Origin: Pseudomonas lini
GTDB taxonomy: Bacteria > Pseudomonadota > Gammaproteobacteria > Pseudomonadales > Pseudomonadaceae
Direction: 5' to 3'
NCBI RefSeq assembly: GCF_030812475.1
Contig: NZ_JAUSSR010000006.1
Span: forward strand, 248,001 to 312,000
DNA length: 64,000 bases
In this document: positions 10,076 through 18,625 of the stretch, piece after piece
How the letters are laid out: each line of letters opens with the position of its first letter
Numbering within the stretch: the stretch's first letter is position 1
Notes under the pieces: model-generated
What the model was told of the DNA's origin: nothing
The model's database searches: none
What the model saw: the letters and a program-made list of their open reading frames with translations, nothing else
Position numbers and translations under genes: made by a program

Positions 10076-11749
10076 TTGTCTACGCCTGTCGAACCCTTGC
10101 GTTTGCTGCTGCTGGCCGAAGAGCCGGGGTGGGCGGCGTTGTTGCGCGAGTGCCTGGCTCCGATGGGGAGTTCGGCCGTGCTGATCAGCGCGCCGAGCTG
10201 GGAGTCGGTCAGCCGTCTGTTCGATGACAGCCGCAGCGCGGTGTTACTGACGATTCCGGCACTTCAGCCTCTACCGGGTCGTTGCAATCTGCCGACGGTA
10301 TTGCTGCTTGAACATGAGCCGTTGACGCCGCCCGACGGTGTGAGCGACTGGCTGGTGCGCGATCTGCTCGATCCGGGCATGCTGCGCCGTTGCCTGCGCC
10401 ATGTGCGTGAGCGCGATGTGCTGGAAACCACGCTACGGCGCCTGGCCGAGCAAGACCCGTTGACCGGCATCGCCAACCGCCAAGGGTTCCAGACCTTGCT
10501 GGCAGCGCGGCTGGCGGAAAACGAAGGCCGCGGCCTGGCGCTCGGCCACCTCGACCTCGACAACTTCCGTCATGCCAACGACTCCCTCGGTCATCAGGCC
10601 GGTGACCGATTGATCCTGCAAGTGGTCGCGCGGCTCAAAAGCCAACTCGAAGCAAGCGACCGACTGGCCCGGTTGGGCAGCGATGAATTCGCCTTGTTGA
10701 TCGACACCCGTCGCGCGCCCGAACGCGCCGAGTGGATGGCCGAACGCATCACCGAAGCGCTGGCCGAGCCCTATTGGGTCGACGGCGAAAGCCTGTTGAT
10801 CGGTTCCAGCCTCGGTATCGCCCACGCCCGGGCCCAGGCCGGTGCCGACCCGTTGATGTGGCACGCGCACATTGCCATGCAGCAGGCCAAGAGCACTCAG
10901 GGCTGCACCTTTCACGTTTTCAACGAACGCATCAATCGCAATGCCCGCAACATGGCTGACCTCGAAAGCGAGCTGCGCCGGGCCTTGCGTCGCGATCAGC
11001 TGGAGTTGCACTACCAGCCGCGGCTGAACCTCGAGGACGGGCGCATCGTCGGCCTCGAAGCCCTGGTGCGCTGGCGGCACGCGGAACGGGGCTTGCTGCC
11101 ACCGAGCGAATTCGTGCCGCTGGCCGAGCAAAGCGGTCTGATCGTGCCCCTGGGTTACTGGGTGATTTCCCGCGCCCTGCGCGACATGCAGGCGCTGCGC
11201 GAACGGGGTTTGCCGGCATTGCACATGGCGATCAACCTGTCGTTCCGGCAGTTCCAGGACAGCCAATTGCTATCGACCTTGAGTCGGCTGATAGCCGAGC
11301 GCGGCGTCGAGGCGCAGTGGCTGGAGTTCGAACTGACCGAAACCGCGGTCATGCGTCGCAGCGATCTGGTGAAACAGACCATGGATGCCCTGGGGCGCCT
11401 GGGCGTACGCTTCTCCCTCGATGACTTCGGCACCGGATTCTCTTCGTTCGTGCACCTCAACAGCCTGCCGATTGCCTTGCTGAAGATCGACAAGAGCTTC
11501 GTCGGCGGCATGGAGCAGCGCGAGGAAAATCGCAAACTTGTGCATGCGATGATCAACCTGGCACACAACCTCAATCTCGAAGTGGTCGCCGAAGGGGTGG
11601 AAACGCTGGAGCAGCTGGAGTTGTTGCGCGGATTTGGTTGCGATCAAGTGCAGGGGTATCTGATCAGCAAGCCCTTGCCGTTGGCGGGGTTGGTTGAGTA
11701 TTTGACGTTTGGCGGCAGCCAGCAGTCGATGATGGATGTGGGGATCTGA
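10076..11749 (+). CDS. proE: GGDEF-EAL c-di-GMP phosphodiesterase (ProE-like)
   Basis: 557 residues: an N-terminal receiver-like region (~1-115), a GGDEF domain whose active-site motif is degenerate (GSDEF at 201-205), and an EAL domain (from ~290) with EAL at 328-330, LDDFGTGFSSF and DQVQGYLISKP intact. This predicts cyclic-di-GMP hydrolysis rather than synthesis, with the GGDEF half possibly binding GTP. Start is TTG at 10076 with GGGAG just upstream. The P. aeruginosa gene in this position (PA5295) is ProE, a phosphodiesterase affecting exopolysaccharide; the name here is by synteny and domain match. Confidence 0.85.
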   Translation: MSTPVEPLRLLLLAEEPGWAALLRECLAPMGSSAVLISAPSWESVSRLFDDSRSAVLLTIPALQPLPGRCNLPTVLLLEHEPLTPPDGVSDWLVRDLLDPGMLRRCLRHVRERDVLETTLRRLAEQDPLTGIANRQGFQTLLAARLAENEGRGLALGHLDLDNFRHANDSLGHQAGDRLILQVVARLKSQLEASDRLARLGSDEFALLIDTRRAPERAEWMAERITEALAEPYWVDGESLLIGSSLGIAHARAQAGADPLMWHAHIAMQQAKSTQGCTFHVFNERINRNARNMADLESELRRALRRDQLELHYQPRLNLEDGRIVGLEALVRWRHAERGLLPPSEFVPLAEQSGLIVPLGYWVISRALRDMQALRERGLPALHMAINLSFRQFQDSQLLSTLSRLIAERGVEAQWLEFELTETAVMRRSDLVKQTMDALGRLGVRFSLDDFGTGFSSFVHLNSLPIALLKIDKSFVGGMEQREENRKLVHAMINLAHNLNLEVVAEGVETLEQLELLRGFGCDQVQGYLISKPLPLAGLVEYLTFGGSQQSMMDVGI

Positions 11750-11800
11750 CGGCCACCGCAACCCAGAGGGTCATGGCGGTGTGAGGGCCGCCACAACCCC

Positions 11801-11884
11801 TGTAGGAGCTGGCTTGCCAGCGAAGGCGGTAGGTCGACCTATGTTGAATGACACACCGCTTTCGCTGGCAAGCCAGCTCCTGCA
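11801..11884. repeat. REPIN, GGAGCTGGCTTGCCAGC-type
   Basis: Inverted TGTAGGAGCTGGCTTGCCAG arms, between the converging phosphodiesterase and MATE genes, ending 7 bases from the MATE stop. Confidence 0.92.
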
Positions 11885-11891
11885 AGGGATC

Positions 11892-13298
11892 TCAGTCGGC
11901 CTGGGCGATTTGGAAGTTGGCCCCTGACGCAGGCTCGCGCCGAATCATCCGCTTCATCTTCCACTCAAACGCCAATGTCAAACTCACCGCCGCGCACGCC
12001 AACCCCAGCGCCAGGCCCCACCAGACACCGGTCGGCCCCCAGTTCAAATGGAACGCCATCCACCAGGCGGCCGGTGCACCGATCAACCAATAGCAACCCA
12101 GCCCCACCAGGAACGTGGTCTTGGCATCCTTGAGCCCGCGGATGCAGCCCATGGCGATGGTTTGCGTGCCGTCGAACAGCTCGAACCATGCCGCCACCGC
12201 CAACAGACTTACCGCCAGGTCGATGACCTCGCGAAATGCCGGGTCGTTGTGGTCCAGGAACAGCCCGATCAATTGATTCGGCAGCAGCCAGAAAACCATG
12301 GCAAAGCCCAGCATCGCCGCCGCCCCGAAAGCAATCCCGACCCGACCGGCCAGCCGCGCGCTCAACAGGTGCCCCGCCCCGTAGTGCTGGCCGATGCGCA
12401 TGGTGATCGCATAGGAAAGCCCCGCCGGAATCATGAACGCCACCGAAACGATCTGCAGGGCGATCTGGTGCGCCGCCAGTTGCGTACTGCCCATGGTGCC
12501 CATGCACAGCGCCGCGAAGGCAAACAGCCCGACTTCCACCGCGTAGGTGCCACCAATGGGCAGGCCGAGGCGCCACAATTCCTTCAAATACTGTCGGTTA
12601 GGCCGCGACAGGCCCTGGCGCAGTGGATAAGCGTCGTAGGCCCGATGCCGACGGATGTGCAGCGCGAGGGCCAGCGCCATGAGGTTGGCAACGATCGCCG
12701 TCACCAGGCCGATGCCCACCAGCCCCATTTTCGGCAGGCCGAACATGCCGGTGATCAATGCATAGTTGAGCAGGAAATTGGCCACCGTGCCGGCAAGGCT
12801 GATGACCATCACCGGCGTCGCCCGGCCGATGGCGCTGGTGAAACCGCGCAGGGCCATGAAGCTCAGATAGCCGGGCAGGGCGAACGGCAGGATCAACAGG
12901 AACTGTCCGGCCGCCTCGACGTTGGTTTCGGTCTGGCCGAACAGCAGCAGCACCGGTTTGAGGTTCCACAGCAGCACACCCGCCACCAGCGCCATCAACC
13001 AGGCCAGCCACAAGCCGGCCTGGGTCAGCCGGGCCGCGCCGACGATATCGCCAGCGCCCTGACGGATCGCTACCAGGGTGCCAACCGCCGCAATGACGCC
13101 AATGCAGAAGATCGACACGAACGAATAACTGGCGGCACCAAGGCCACCGCCAGCGAGAGCCTCGGGACTCAGGCGCGCCATCATCAAGGTGTCGGTGAGG
13201 ACCATCAGCATGTGCGCCAACTGCGAGGCAATCAACGGCCCCGCCAGCCGCAGGATGGCCCAGAGTTCAATGCGCGCTGGATGCTGCATGGTCATCAC
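11892..13298 (-). CDS. MATE-family multidrug efflux transporter (NorM type)
   Basis: 468 residues with about twelve hydrophobic segments and a NorM-like beginning (ELWAILRLAGPLIASQLAHM, then LTDTLMMARLSPEALAGGGL). Family members export cationic drugs and metabolites using Na+ or H+ gradients. Start codons at 13298 (GTG), 13295 and 13289 (ATG) are all possible; the difference is three residues. P. aeruginosa has a MATE gene in the same place. Convergent with the phosphodiesterase, divergent from the LysR gene. Confidence 0.92.
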   Translation of the reverse strand: MMTMQHPARIELWAILRLAGPLIASQLAHMLMVLTDTLMMARLSPEALAGGGLGAASYSFVSIFCIGVIAAVGTLVAIRQGAGDIVGAARLTQAGLWLAWLMALVAGVLLWNLKPVLLLFGQTETNVEAAGQFLLILPFALPGYLSFMALRGFTSAIGRATPVMVISLAGTVANFLLNYALITGMFGLPKMGLVGIGLVTAIVANLMALALALHIRRHRAYDAYPLRQGLSRPNRQYLKELWRLGLPIGGTYAVEVGLFAFAALCMGTMGSTQLAAHQIALQIVSVAFMIPAGLSYAITMRIGQHYGAGHLLSARLAGRVGIAFGAAAMLGFAMVFWLLPNQLIGLFLDHNDPAFREVIDLAVSLLAVAAWFELFDGTQTIAMGCIRGLKDAKTTFLVGLGCYWLIGAPAAWWMAFHLNWGPTGVWWGLALGLACAAVSLTLAFEWKMKRMIRREPASGANFQIAQAD

Positions 13299-13447
13299 GC
13301 TCGATTGTCAGAGTAAGCAGTAAAGCGTCGATTCTCGGCGCTTTGCAGGGATTTCACAAAGGGATAAAAAGGATGGGTGGCATGATTAAAACTCATGCTA
13401 AGAAGTTTCTGTTAGCTTCGTCTCATTACGCTGTAGGAGTCTTCCTG

Positions 13448-14368
13448 ATGTCCCGTCGTCTTCCTCCCTTGTATGCCCTTCGCGCATTCGAAGCAGCGGC
13501 ACGGCATAGTTCATTCACCCGTGCCGCCGAAGAGTTGTCGATCACTCAGAGTGCAGTCAGTCGGCATATCCGTACGCTCGAGGAGCATTTCGCCTGCCGG
13601 TTGTTCCATCGCAGTGGGCGCAATCTGCAATTGACCGAGTCCGCGCGGCTGATCCTGCCCGGCATCCGCGAAGGTTTCACGGCCCTGGAGCGAGCCTGCA
13701 ATACGCTGCGCGCCGAAGATGACATCCTGCGCATGAAAGCCCCCTCCACCCTGACCATGCGTTGGCTGCTGGCGCGGCTCAGCCGTTTCCGGCATCTGCA
13801 ACCGGGCAACGAGGTGCAACTGACCAGCGCCTGGATGGACGTCGACTCGGTGGACTTCAATCATGAACCGTTCGACTGCGCCGTCATCCTCAGCAACGGC
13901 AATTTTCCTCCTGACTGGGAGGCCAGTTTCCTGTTCCCGGAAGAGCTGATTCCTGTCGGCGCGCCGAATCTTCTGAACGATCAACCGTGGGATCTCGCCC
14001 GCTTGGCCACTGCCGAGCTGCTGCACCCGACACCGGATCGTCGTGACTGGCGCAATTGGCTGGAGCGCATGGGCCTGGCCGACCAGGTGTCGCTCAAGGG
14101 CGGGCAGGTGTTCGACACATTGGAGCTGGGCATGATCGCCGCCGCCCGAGGCTACGGCGTGTCCATGGGTGATCTGTTGATGGTGGCGGAGGACGTTGCC
14201 CAGGGACGGCTGAGCCTGCCGTGGCCGACGGCCGTCGCCAGCGGTGAGAATTATTACCTGGTCTGGCCGAAAACCCGCCCCGGCGGTGAGCGTTTGCGCC
14301 GCCTCAGCGATTTCCTGCAGGGCGAAGTGCGGGCGATGGAGTTGCCGGACGTCGAGCGTCTGGGCTGA
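13448..14368 (+). CDS. LysR-family transcriptional regulator (GcvA-like)
   Basis: 306 residues: an N-terminal winged helix (LYALRAFEAAARHSSFTRAA, then ITQSAVSRHIRTLEEHFACR) and a C-terminal effector-binding domain. ATG 13448 is preceded by TAGGAGT; the frame is open further upstream but that part shows no family match. It is divergent from the MATE pump, the typical place for a LysR regulator of its neighbour, but this link is inference. The effector is unknown. Confidence 0.92.
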   Translation: MSRRLPPLYALRAFEAAARHSSFTRAAEELSITQSAVSRHIRTLEEHFACRLFHRSGRNLQLTESARLILPGIREGFTALERACNTLRAEDDILRMKAPSTLTMRWLLARLSRFRHLQPGNEVQLTSAWMDVDSVDFNHEPFDCAVILSNGNFPPDWEASFLFPEELIPVGAPNLLNDQPWDLARLATAELLHPTPDRRDWRNWLERMGLADQVSLKGGQVFDTLELGMIAAARGYGVSMGDLLMVAEDVAQGRLSLPWPTAVASGENYYLVWPKTRPGGERLRRLSDFLQGEVRAMELPDVERLG

Positions 14369-14415
14369 ATCGATGCGGTTTTGGTGGTCACACATCTTCA
14401 GTTCGCCGCAATTCC

Positions 14416-14441
14416 CTGTGGGAGCGAGCTTGCTCGCGATG
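14416..14441. repeat. Single REP arm, GCGAGC-type
   Basis: One TGTGGGAGCGAGCTTGCTCG palindrome downstream of the LysR gene, with no partner nearby. Confidence 0.85.
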
Positions 14442-14574
14442 GGATCGCCTCAGCATTCAGGGTTAACTTAAAGCTTCGAATCGACAGGCGATTTTTTTAG
14501 TCTGGTGTATAGAGCTTGATGAATCGTTTCAGCAAGGCTATAAAAATGGCACAACTCCAAGAAAGGCTCCTGCC

Positions 14575-15789
14575 ATGACTCCGCTCAAATTCCTGATTAG
14601 CCTCGGCGTACTGTCCGCCGCCTCCCACGCCATGGCCTGGGACTACGTCCTGCTCGACACCGACAAGGCCGCCCAGAGCTGGCAAATCACCAGCAAGCAA
14701 CTCGGGGTAAAAACCGAAAAACCCTTCAGTGTGACCCTGCGCACCTTGCACGGCGGTCGGCAGGAGGGCGTCAGCATCGTCGACATCGATAACGGCACGA
14801 TGAAACTCTCGGTGGTGCCGACTCGCGGCATGAACGTCCTGCAGGCGTCTGTAGGCAACGTGCGCATGGGCTGGGATTCGCCGGTCAAGGAAGTGGTCAA
14901 TCCGTCCTTCATCGAACTCAACGGCCGTGGTGGCCTGGGCTGGCTGGAAGGCTTCAACGAACTGGTCACCCGCTGCGGCTACGAATGGGTCGGCCACCCC
15001 GGCATGGACAACGGCGAACTGCTGACCCTGCACGGTCGCGCCGCTAATATCCCTGCGAACAAAGTCACCCTGCACATCGACGAAAAACCGCCGTACGCCA
15101 TCACGCTGCGCGGCGAGCTTAAAGAGCAGGCGTTCAAGAAAGTCGACTTCTCCGTCGCGACCGAATTGGTTACCGAACCTGGCAGTGTGAACTTTAGCCT
15201 CAACGATACCCTGACCAACAACGGCGACTATTCGAAGGAATACCAGGCGCTGTACCACAGCAACTTCAGCACCCCATTCCTCGAGCAGGGCGCCCGCTTC
15301 GTCGCGCCGGTGAAACAGGTATCGCCATTCAACGACAAGGCCAAAGGCGATCTGCCGGACTGGCAAACCTACCGCGCACCGACCAAGGACTACGATGAAA
15401 CGGTTTACAACGTGGTGCCCTATGCCGATGCCAAGGGCGATACGCTGACCGTGCTGCACAACAAGGCGGGTAGCCTGGGTGTCTCGGTCGGTTTCAACAC
15501 TCAAACGCTGCCCGTGTTCTCCCTGTGGAAAAACACCGATACCCAAGGGCAGGGCTATGTCACGGGTCTTGAGCCGGGAACGAGCTTTTCCTACAACCGC
15601 CGGTATCAACGGCCACTGGGTCTGGTGCCGACGATTGGGCCGAAGGAGCAGAAGCAGTTCCGGATCAGCTATAGCTTGTTGGGGGATAAAGGTGCCGTGG
15701 ATCAGGCTTTGAAGCGAGTGAACGAGATTCAGGATGGGCGGGAAACCGAAGTGCGGCAGACGCCGTTGGTGGATCTCACCAAGGGATGA
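14575..15789 (+). CDS. Exported aldose-1-epimerase-like protein (DUF4432)
   Basis: 404 residues starting with a clear Sec signal peptide (MTPLKFLISLGVLSAASHAMA), then a galactose-mutarotase-like beta-sandwich of the DUF4432 group (VVPTRGMNVLQAS, GWLEGFNELVTRCGYEW, NRRYQRPLGLVPTIGPKE). Proteins of this group resemble aldose 1-epimerases, which interconvert sugar anomers. The signal peptide puts this one in the periplasm, where it could act on incoming sugars; substrate unknown. AGAAAGG precedes the ATG. No sugar-uptake genes adjoin it. Confidence 0.82.
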   Translation: MTPLKFLISLGVLSAASHAMAWDYVLLDTDKAAQSWQITSKQLGVKTEKPFSVTLRTLHGGRQEGVSIVDIDNGTMKLSVVPTRGMNVLQASVGNVRMGWDSPVKEVVNPSFIELNGRGGLGWLEGFNELVTRCGYEWVGHPGMDNGELLTLHGRAANIPANKVTLHIDEKPPYAITLRGELKEQAFKKVDFSVATELVTEPGSVNFSLNDTLTNNGDYSKEYQALYHSNFSTPFLEQGARFVAPVKQVSPFNDKAKGDLPDWQTYRAPTKDYDETVYNVVPYADAKGDTLTVLHNKAGSLGVSVGFNTQTLPVFSLWKNTDTQGQGYVTGLEPGTSFSYNRRYQRPLGLVPTIGPKEQKQFRISYSLLGDKGAVDQALKRVNEIQDGRETEVRQTPLVDLTKG

Positions 15790-15838
15790 CACCTGGACCA
15801 TTCGATATCTCGGTTCGCTGAAGGCTTCCTCGACTGAA

Positions 15839-17335
15839 CTATTCAGGGCTCGACGGCCTGTATTGAAGCGCCTCAGCCAAATGTTCGCGTCGAATGCCAT
15901 CGACTTGCTCAAGATCCGCCAATGTGCGCGCGACCTTGAGCAGCCGGTGGGCGGCTCGTAAGGACAAGGTCAAGCGCTCGCAGGCGGTTTCCAGCCAGTT
16001 TTCATCGGCTGTGGATAACTTGCAGTGTTTGCGCAGGCCTGGCAGATCAAGGAATGCGTTCGCACAGCCCTGGCGTTTATGTTGCCGCTCTCGTGAGTTA
16101 GCGACCAGTTCTGCGGCAGTGGCCGAGTCGTCACCTGGCTTGGATGTGGGATTCAACGCCGTGGCTTCGCGGGCGACGGTCAGGTGCAGGTCGATACGAT
16201 CCAGCAACGGGCCCGACAGCTTGTTGCGATAACGCTGGACCATGTCCGGCGTGCAGGAACAGCGACCACTCGGTTCGCCAAGATATCCACAGGGGCAGGG
16301 ATTCATCGCGGCGACCAGCTGAAACCGCGCCGGAAAGCGTACGCGGTCCCTGGCGCGGGCGATCACGATGTGGCCGGATTCCAGTGGCTCCCTCAATACC
16401 TCCAATACCTTACGGTCAAATTCCGGGAGCTCATCGAGGAACAGCACGCCATGGTGGGCAAGGGTGATCTCGCCGGGTTGAGGTTTCGAGCCGCCACCCA
16501 CCAGCGCCGGGCCGGAGGCGGAGTGATGGGGTTGGCGAAACGGTCGCTGCGGCCAATGGCTTAACGGCACACAACTGGCGACCGATTGAATCGCCGCGAC
16601 TTCCAGCGCCTCGCTTTCTGCCAATGGCGGCAACAACCCCGGCAGACGACTCGCCAGCAGTGTTTTGCCCGTCCCCGGAGGCCCGCTGAACAACAGGTTA
16701 TGCGCGCCCGCCGCCGCAATCAGCAACGCACGCTTGGCCGCGAGTTGGCCCTGCACTTCGTTCAAGTCGGGATAAGGCTTGCTGGCATGCATCAAGCCAT
16801 CCGAGATGTAAGGCTCGATGGGCGTATGACCATTGAAATGCGCAACGGCTTCCAGCAGATGATCCACCGCAATCACCTTCAACCCCGACGCCAGACACGC
16901 CTCTTCGGCATTGGCCCGCGGCACCAATAATGTCCGTCCAGCCTTGCGCGCGGCCAGTGCCGCCGGCAGCACACCACGAACCGCCCTCACTGCACCGGAC
17001 AGCGCCAATTCCCCAAGACATTCCACATCGTCCAGCGTCAGCGTCGGCACTTGGACACTGGCCGACAGGATCCCCAGGGCAATCGCCAGATCGAACCGCC
17101 CGCCGTCCTTTGGCAAATCGGCGGGAGCGAGATTCAACGTGATACGCCGCGCCGGAAATTGCAGACCCGAATTGATGATCGCGCTGCGCACGCGGTCCTT
17201 GCTTTCCCTTACGGCTGTTTCGGGTAAACCGACCATCGTCAGGGATGGCAAGCCGTTGGCCAGATGGACTTCCACGGTGACGGCGGGGGCATCCACGCCA
17301 ATTTGGGCGCGGCTGTGGACAATGGAGAGAGACAT
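15839..17335 (-). CDS. yifB: YifB/ComM-family Mg-chelatase-like AAA+ ATPase
   Basis: 498 residues: an N-terminal Lon-protease-like fold (VEVHLANGLPSLTMVGLPET), a Walker A motif (LLFSGPPGTGKTLL), the family motif PFRQPHHSASGPALVGGG, Walker B (GVLFLDELPEFDRK) and a C-terminal helical domain. ComM-type proteins are hexameric helicases promoting branch migration of incoming DNA in natural transformation. ATG 17335 has AGGA upstream; the frame is open seven codons further. The segment coding PFRQPHHS (near 16510-16550) reappears, mutated, at 18630-18668. Confidence 0.93.
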   Translation of the reverse strand: MSLSIVHSRAQIGVDAPAVTVEVHLANGLPSLTMVGLPETAVRESKDRVRSAIINSGLQFPARRITLNLAPADLPKDGGRFDLAIALGILSASVQVPTLTLDDVECLGELALSGAVRAVRGVLPAALAARKAGRTLLVPRANAEEACLASGLKVIAVDHLLEAVAHFNGHTPIEPYISDGLMHASKPYPDLNEVQGQLAAKRALLIAAAGAHNLLFSGPPGTGKTLLASRLPGLLPPLAESEALEVAAIQSVASCVPLSHWPQRPFRQPHHSASGPALVGGGSKPQPGEITLAHHGVLFLDELPEFDRKVLEVLREPLESGHIVIARARDRVRFPARFQLVAAMNPCPCGYLGEPSGRCSCTPDMVQRYRNKLSGPLLDRIDLHLTVAREATALNPTSKPGDDSATAAELVANSRERQHKRQGCANAFLDLPGLRKHCKLSTADENWLETACERLTLSLRAAHRLLKVARTLADLEQVDGIRREHLAEALQYRPSSPE

Positions 17336-17360
17336 GGTCGTTCCTTGAGCTGACACGAGG

Positions 17361-17380
17361 ACCGCTTCCTGCGGTTTTTT
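17361..17380 (+). terminator. Hairpin with T-run just upstream of yifB
   Basis: ACCGC-TTCCT-GCGGT followed by T5 on the plus strand. It would stop transcription running toward the island from yifB antisense; on the minus strand it lies in the yifB leader. Confidence 0.4.
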
Positions 17381-17494
17381 AAGGGTAGTCGAGTGGGAAT
17401 GCAGTGCCTAAGTAGAGGTTTACAAGACGTATCAGTGACCCGTTTGCAGTACGTCAATTGGCATTATTTAGTCAATGAATTAGTCAGCTATTCG

Positions 17495-17523
17495 TTGAAT
17501 AGACCCTCTGCAATTGATAGAAT
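17495..17523 (+). promoter_or_regulatory. Predicted promoter of island RNA unit 1
   Basis: TTGAAT and TAGAAT with a perfect 17-base spacer, in AT-rich sequence; a start near 17530 would yield the structured RNA ending at 17740. Confidence 0.55.
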
Positions 17524-17529
17524 CTGGCC

Positions 17530-17740
17530 TAGGGCTCTTATAGAGCAGGGGTGTTGAGGTTCACTACGATATTGCCTCAATACTGTGGATGTGCAGGATT
17601 CGTGGATCCTGTGGTAGCGGCAACCGGCAACAATGGTTGGCTTTCGACCCCTTCCGAGAGAGGTTTCTCGGACGTGCTAAGCGAGCGCTGCGACTACCAG
17701 CCCTGAATACATTGCAAAAAGGCGCCTATGGCGCCTTTTT
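17530..17740 (+). ncRNA. Predicted structured RNA, unit 1 of a pair
   Basis: About 210 bases between a good promoter and a strong terminator with no convincing reading frame. Hairpins in order: GCTC/GAGC, TTGAGG/CCTCAA, AGGAT/ATCCT, CAACC/GGTTG, CCGAGA/TCTCGG (17654-17671) and the terminator. Near the 3' end is GCTAA (17676-17680), five bases, then CGCTGCGACTAC (17686-17697), repeated with the same spacing in unit 2. I do not recognise it as a known RNA family. Function unknown; RNA antitoxin, antisense or structural roles are all open. Confidence 0.45.
17716..17740 (+). terminator. Rho-independent terminator of RNA unit 1
   Basis: A5-GGCGCC-TAT-GGCGCC-T5; symmetric, so it can also work on the minus strand. 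Confidence 0.85.
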
Positions 17741-17885
17741 GCTTTCAGGGTGCCCACATTCATTGCACCCGATTGCGAGTTCATGATTCATTTGTCCTCC
17801 GTATTGCTGTCCAGTCAGCTGCACTAGGTGATGGATTGGCAAGCTCCGAAATGGGGCGTTTCACGGAAGATTTACACTTGAAATA

Positions 17886-17914
17886 TTGACTAGAGGTTGG
17901 CATTAACGGATCAT
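17886..17914 (+). promoter_or_regulatory. Predicted promoter of island RNA unit 2
   Basis: TTGACT (5 of 6 to consensus) and a weaker GATCAT with a 17-base spacer. Confidence 0.4.
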
Positions 17915-17919
17915 CATTT

Positions 17920-18130
17920 TTGAGGACTGCAACTGCGCATTCGTCGGGACTGGGCACCAGCTAAGGCCCCCCCGCATTTTTGGCAGCAGAGAAAGCTGGT
18001 TTCTCTGAAGTAGTGACGACGGGCTCGCCTGTCGGATTCTGAACCCAAGGTCGCAAGGCTGGGAGCTAAAGAATCGCTGCGACTACTCCTCAAAATTATC
18101 TAAAAGGCGTCCGTTGGACGCCTTTTTTTT
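17920..18130 (+). ncRNA. Predicted structured RNA, unit 2 of a pair
   Basis: About 200 bases ending at the terminator 18102-18130, with no convincing reading frame. Stems: CGTCG/CGACG (17942 and 18017), ACCAGC/GCTGGT, a perfect 7-bp hairpin AGAGAAA/TTTCTCT at 17988-18006, and the terminator. The 3' module GCTAA-N5-CGCTGCGACTAC (18065-18086) is identical to that in unit 1, while upstream sequences differ. This looks like two diverged members of one RNA family. Start position is uncertain. Confidence 0.42.
18102..18130. terminator. Bidirectional terminator shared by RNA unit 2 and the minus-strand ORF
   Basis: AAAA-GGCGTCC-GTT-GGACGCC-T8. The minus-strand gene stops at 18129, so the same hairpin can end both converging transcripts. 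Confidence 0.85.
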
Positions 18131-18593
18131 ATTTCTGATTCGGTATTACTCGTGGTATCTGTCCGACTAGCGTTCCATGTGCACGTTTTTGCGGATACCA
18201 AGTCACTACGTAATAACCAAAGCCAGTGACGCGTTCGTGTCTCGGCTCTAGGATCAGTGTTCCCATGGATGTCCTCAATACTGCGATCCGATTTCCGCCG
18301 CGCGGCTCTTTGAACTCGCAGTAGATCTGTGCTCCCGGAGCGATCATTTTCGACAGAAGAGCTGCAACCTCGTCGATAGTCTGACAGCCATGTTTGAGTA
18401 AGTCGGCCTTATGGGCTTCCCACACGTGTCTCACGCCAAAACCGCTGTTCATTCGGCGATGAATACCTACACGCAGAAAAATCTCCCCTCCAGGCAAGCC
18501 GAATTTCGGCATGTTGGGAATAGTGCCAAAGCTAAAACCGCCATCTGGGTGTGGGACTAACGCGTTTTCTTTGAGTTTGAGCAATTCAGACAC
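18129..18593 (-). CDS. Small protein with possible BECR-type nuclease (toxin-like) domain
   Basis: 154 residues from a GTG at 18593. The central motif GFGVRHVWEAH (51-61), followed by ~50 residues and a basic, aromatic C-terminus (GFGYYVVTWYPQKRAHG), resembles the G-x-x-H-I-x-x-x-H pattern of barnase/EndoU/colicin-E5/RelE-like (BECR) toxin domains found in phage polyvalent and polymorphic toxin proteins. This is a fold guess, not a firm identification. The GTG has no good ribosome site, and the frame stays open 27 more codons upstream (FRQPITSPQGRHYTTAILAL just above), so it may be the broken C-terminal end of a longer protein. No immunity gene is seen. Confidence 0.5.
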   Translation of the reverse strand: MSELLKLKENALVPHPDGGFSFGTIPNMPKFGLPGGEIFLRVGIHRRMNSGFGVRHVWEAHKADLLKHGCQTIDEVAALLSKMIAPGAQIYCEFKEPRGGNRIAVLRTSMGTLILEPRHERVTGFGYYVVTWYPQKRAHGTLVGQIPRVIPNQK

Positions 18594-18625
18594 AAACGAA
18601 TCCAGAGCCAGAATGGCGGTTGTAT

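Noticed and set aside
12048..13316. 422-codon plus-strand frame opposite the MATE gene
   Set aside because: Composition (many His, Gln, Arg) is that of an antisense shadow; the MATE protein on the other strand is clear.
17620..17660. tRNA-like T-loop (TTTCGACCCC) in RNA unit 1
   Set aside because: No acceptor stem, anticodon arm or CCA end could be folded around it.
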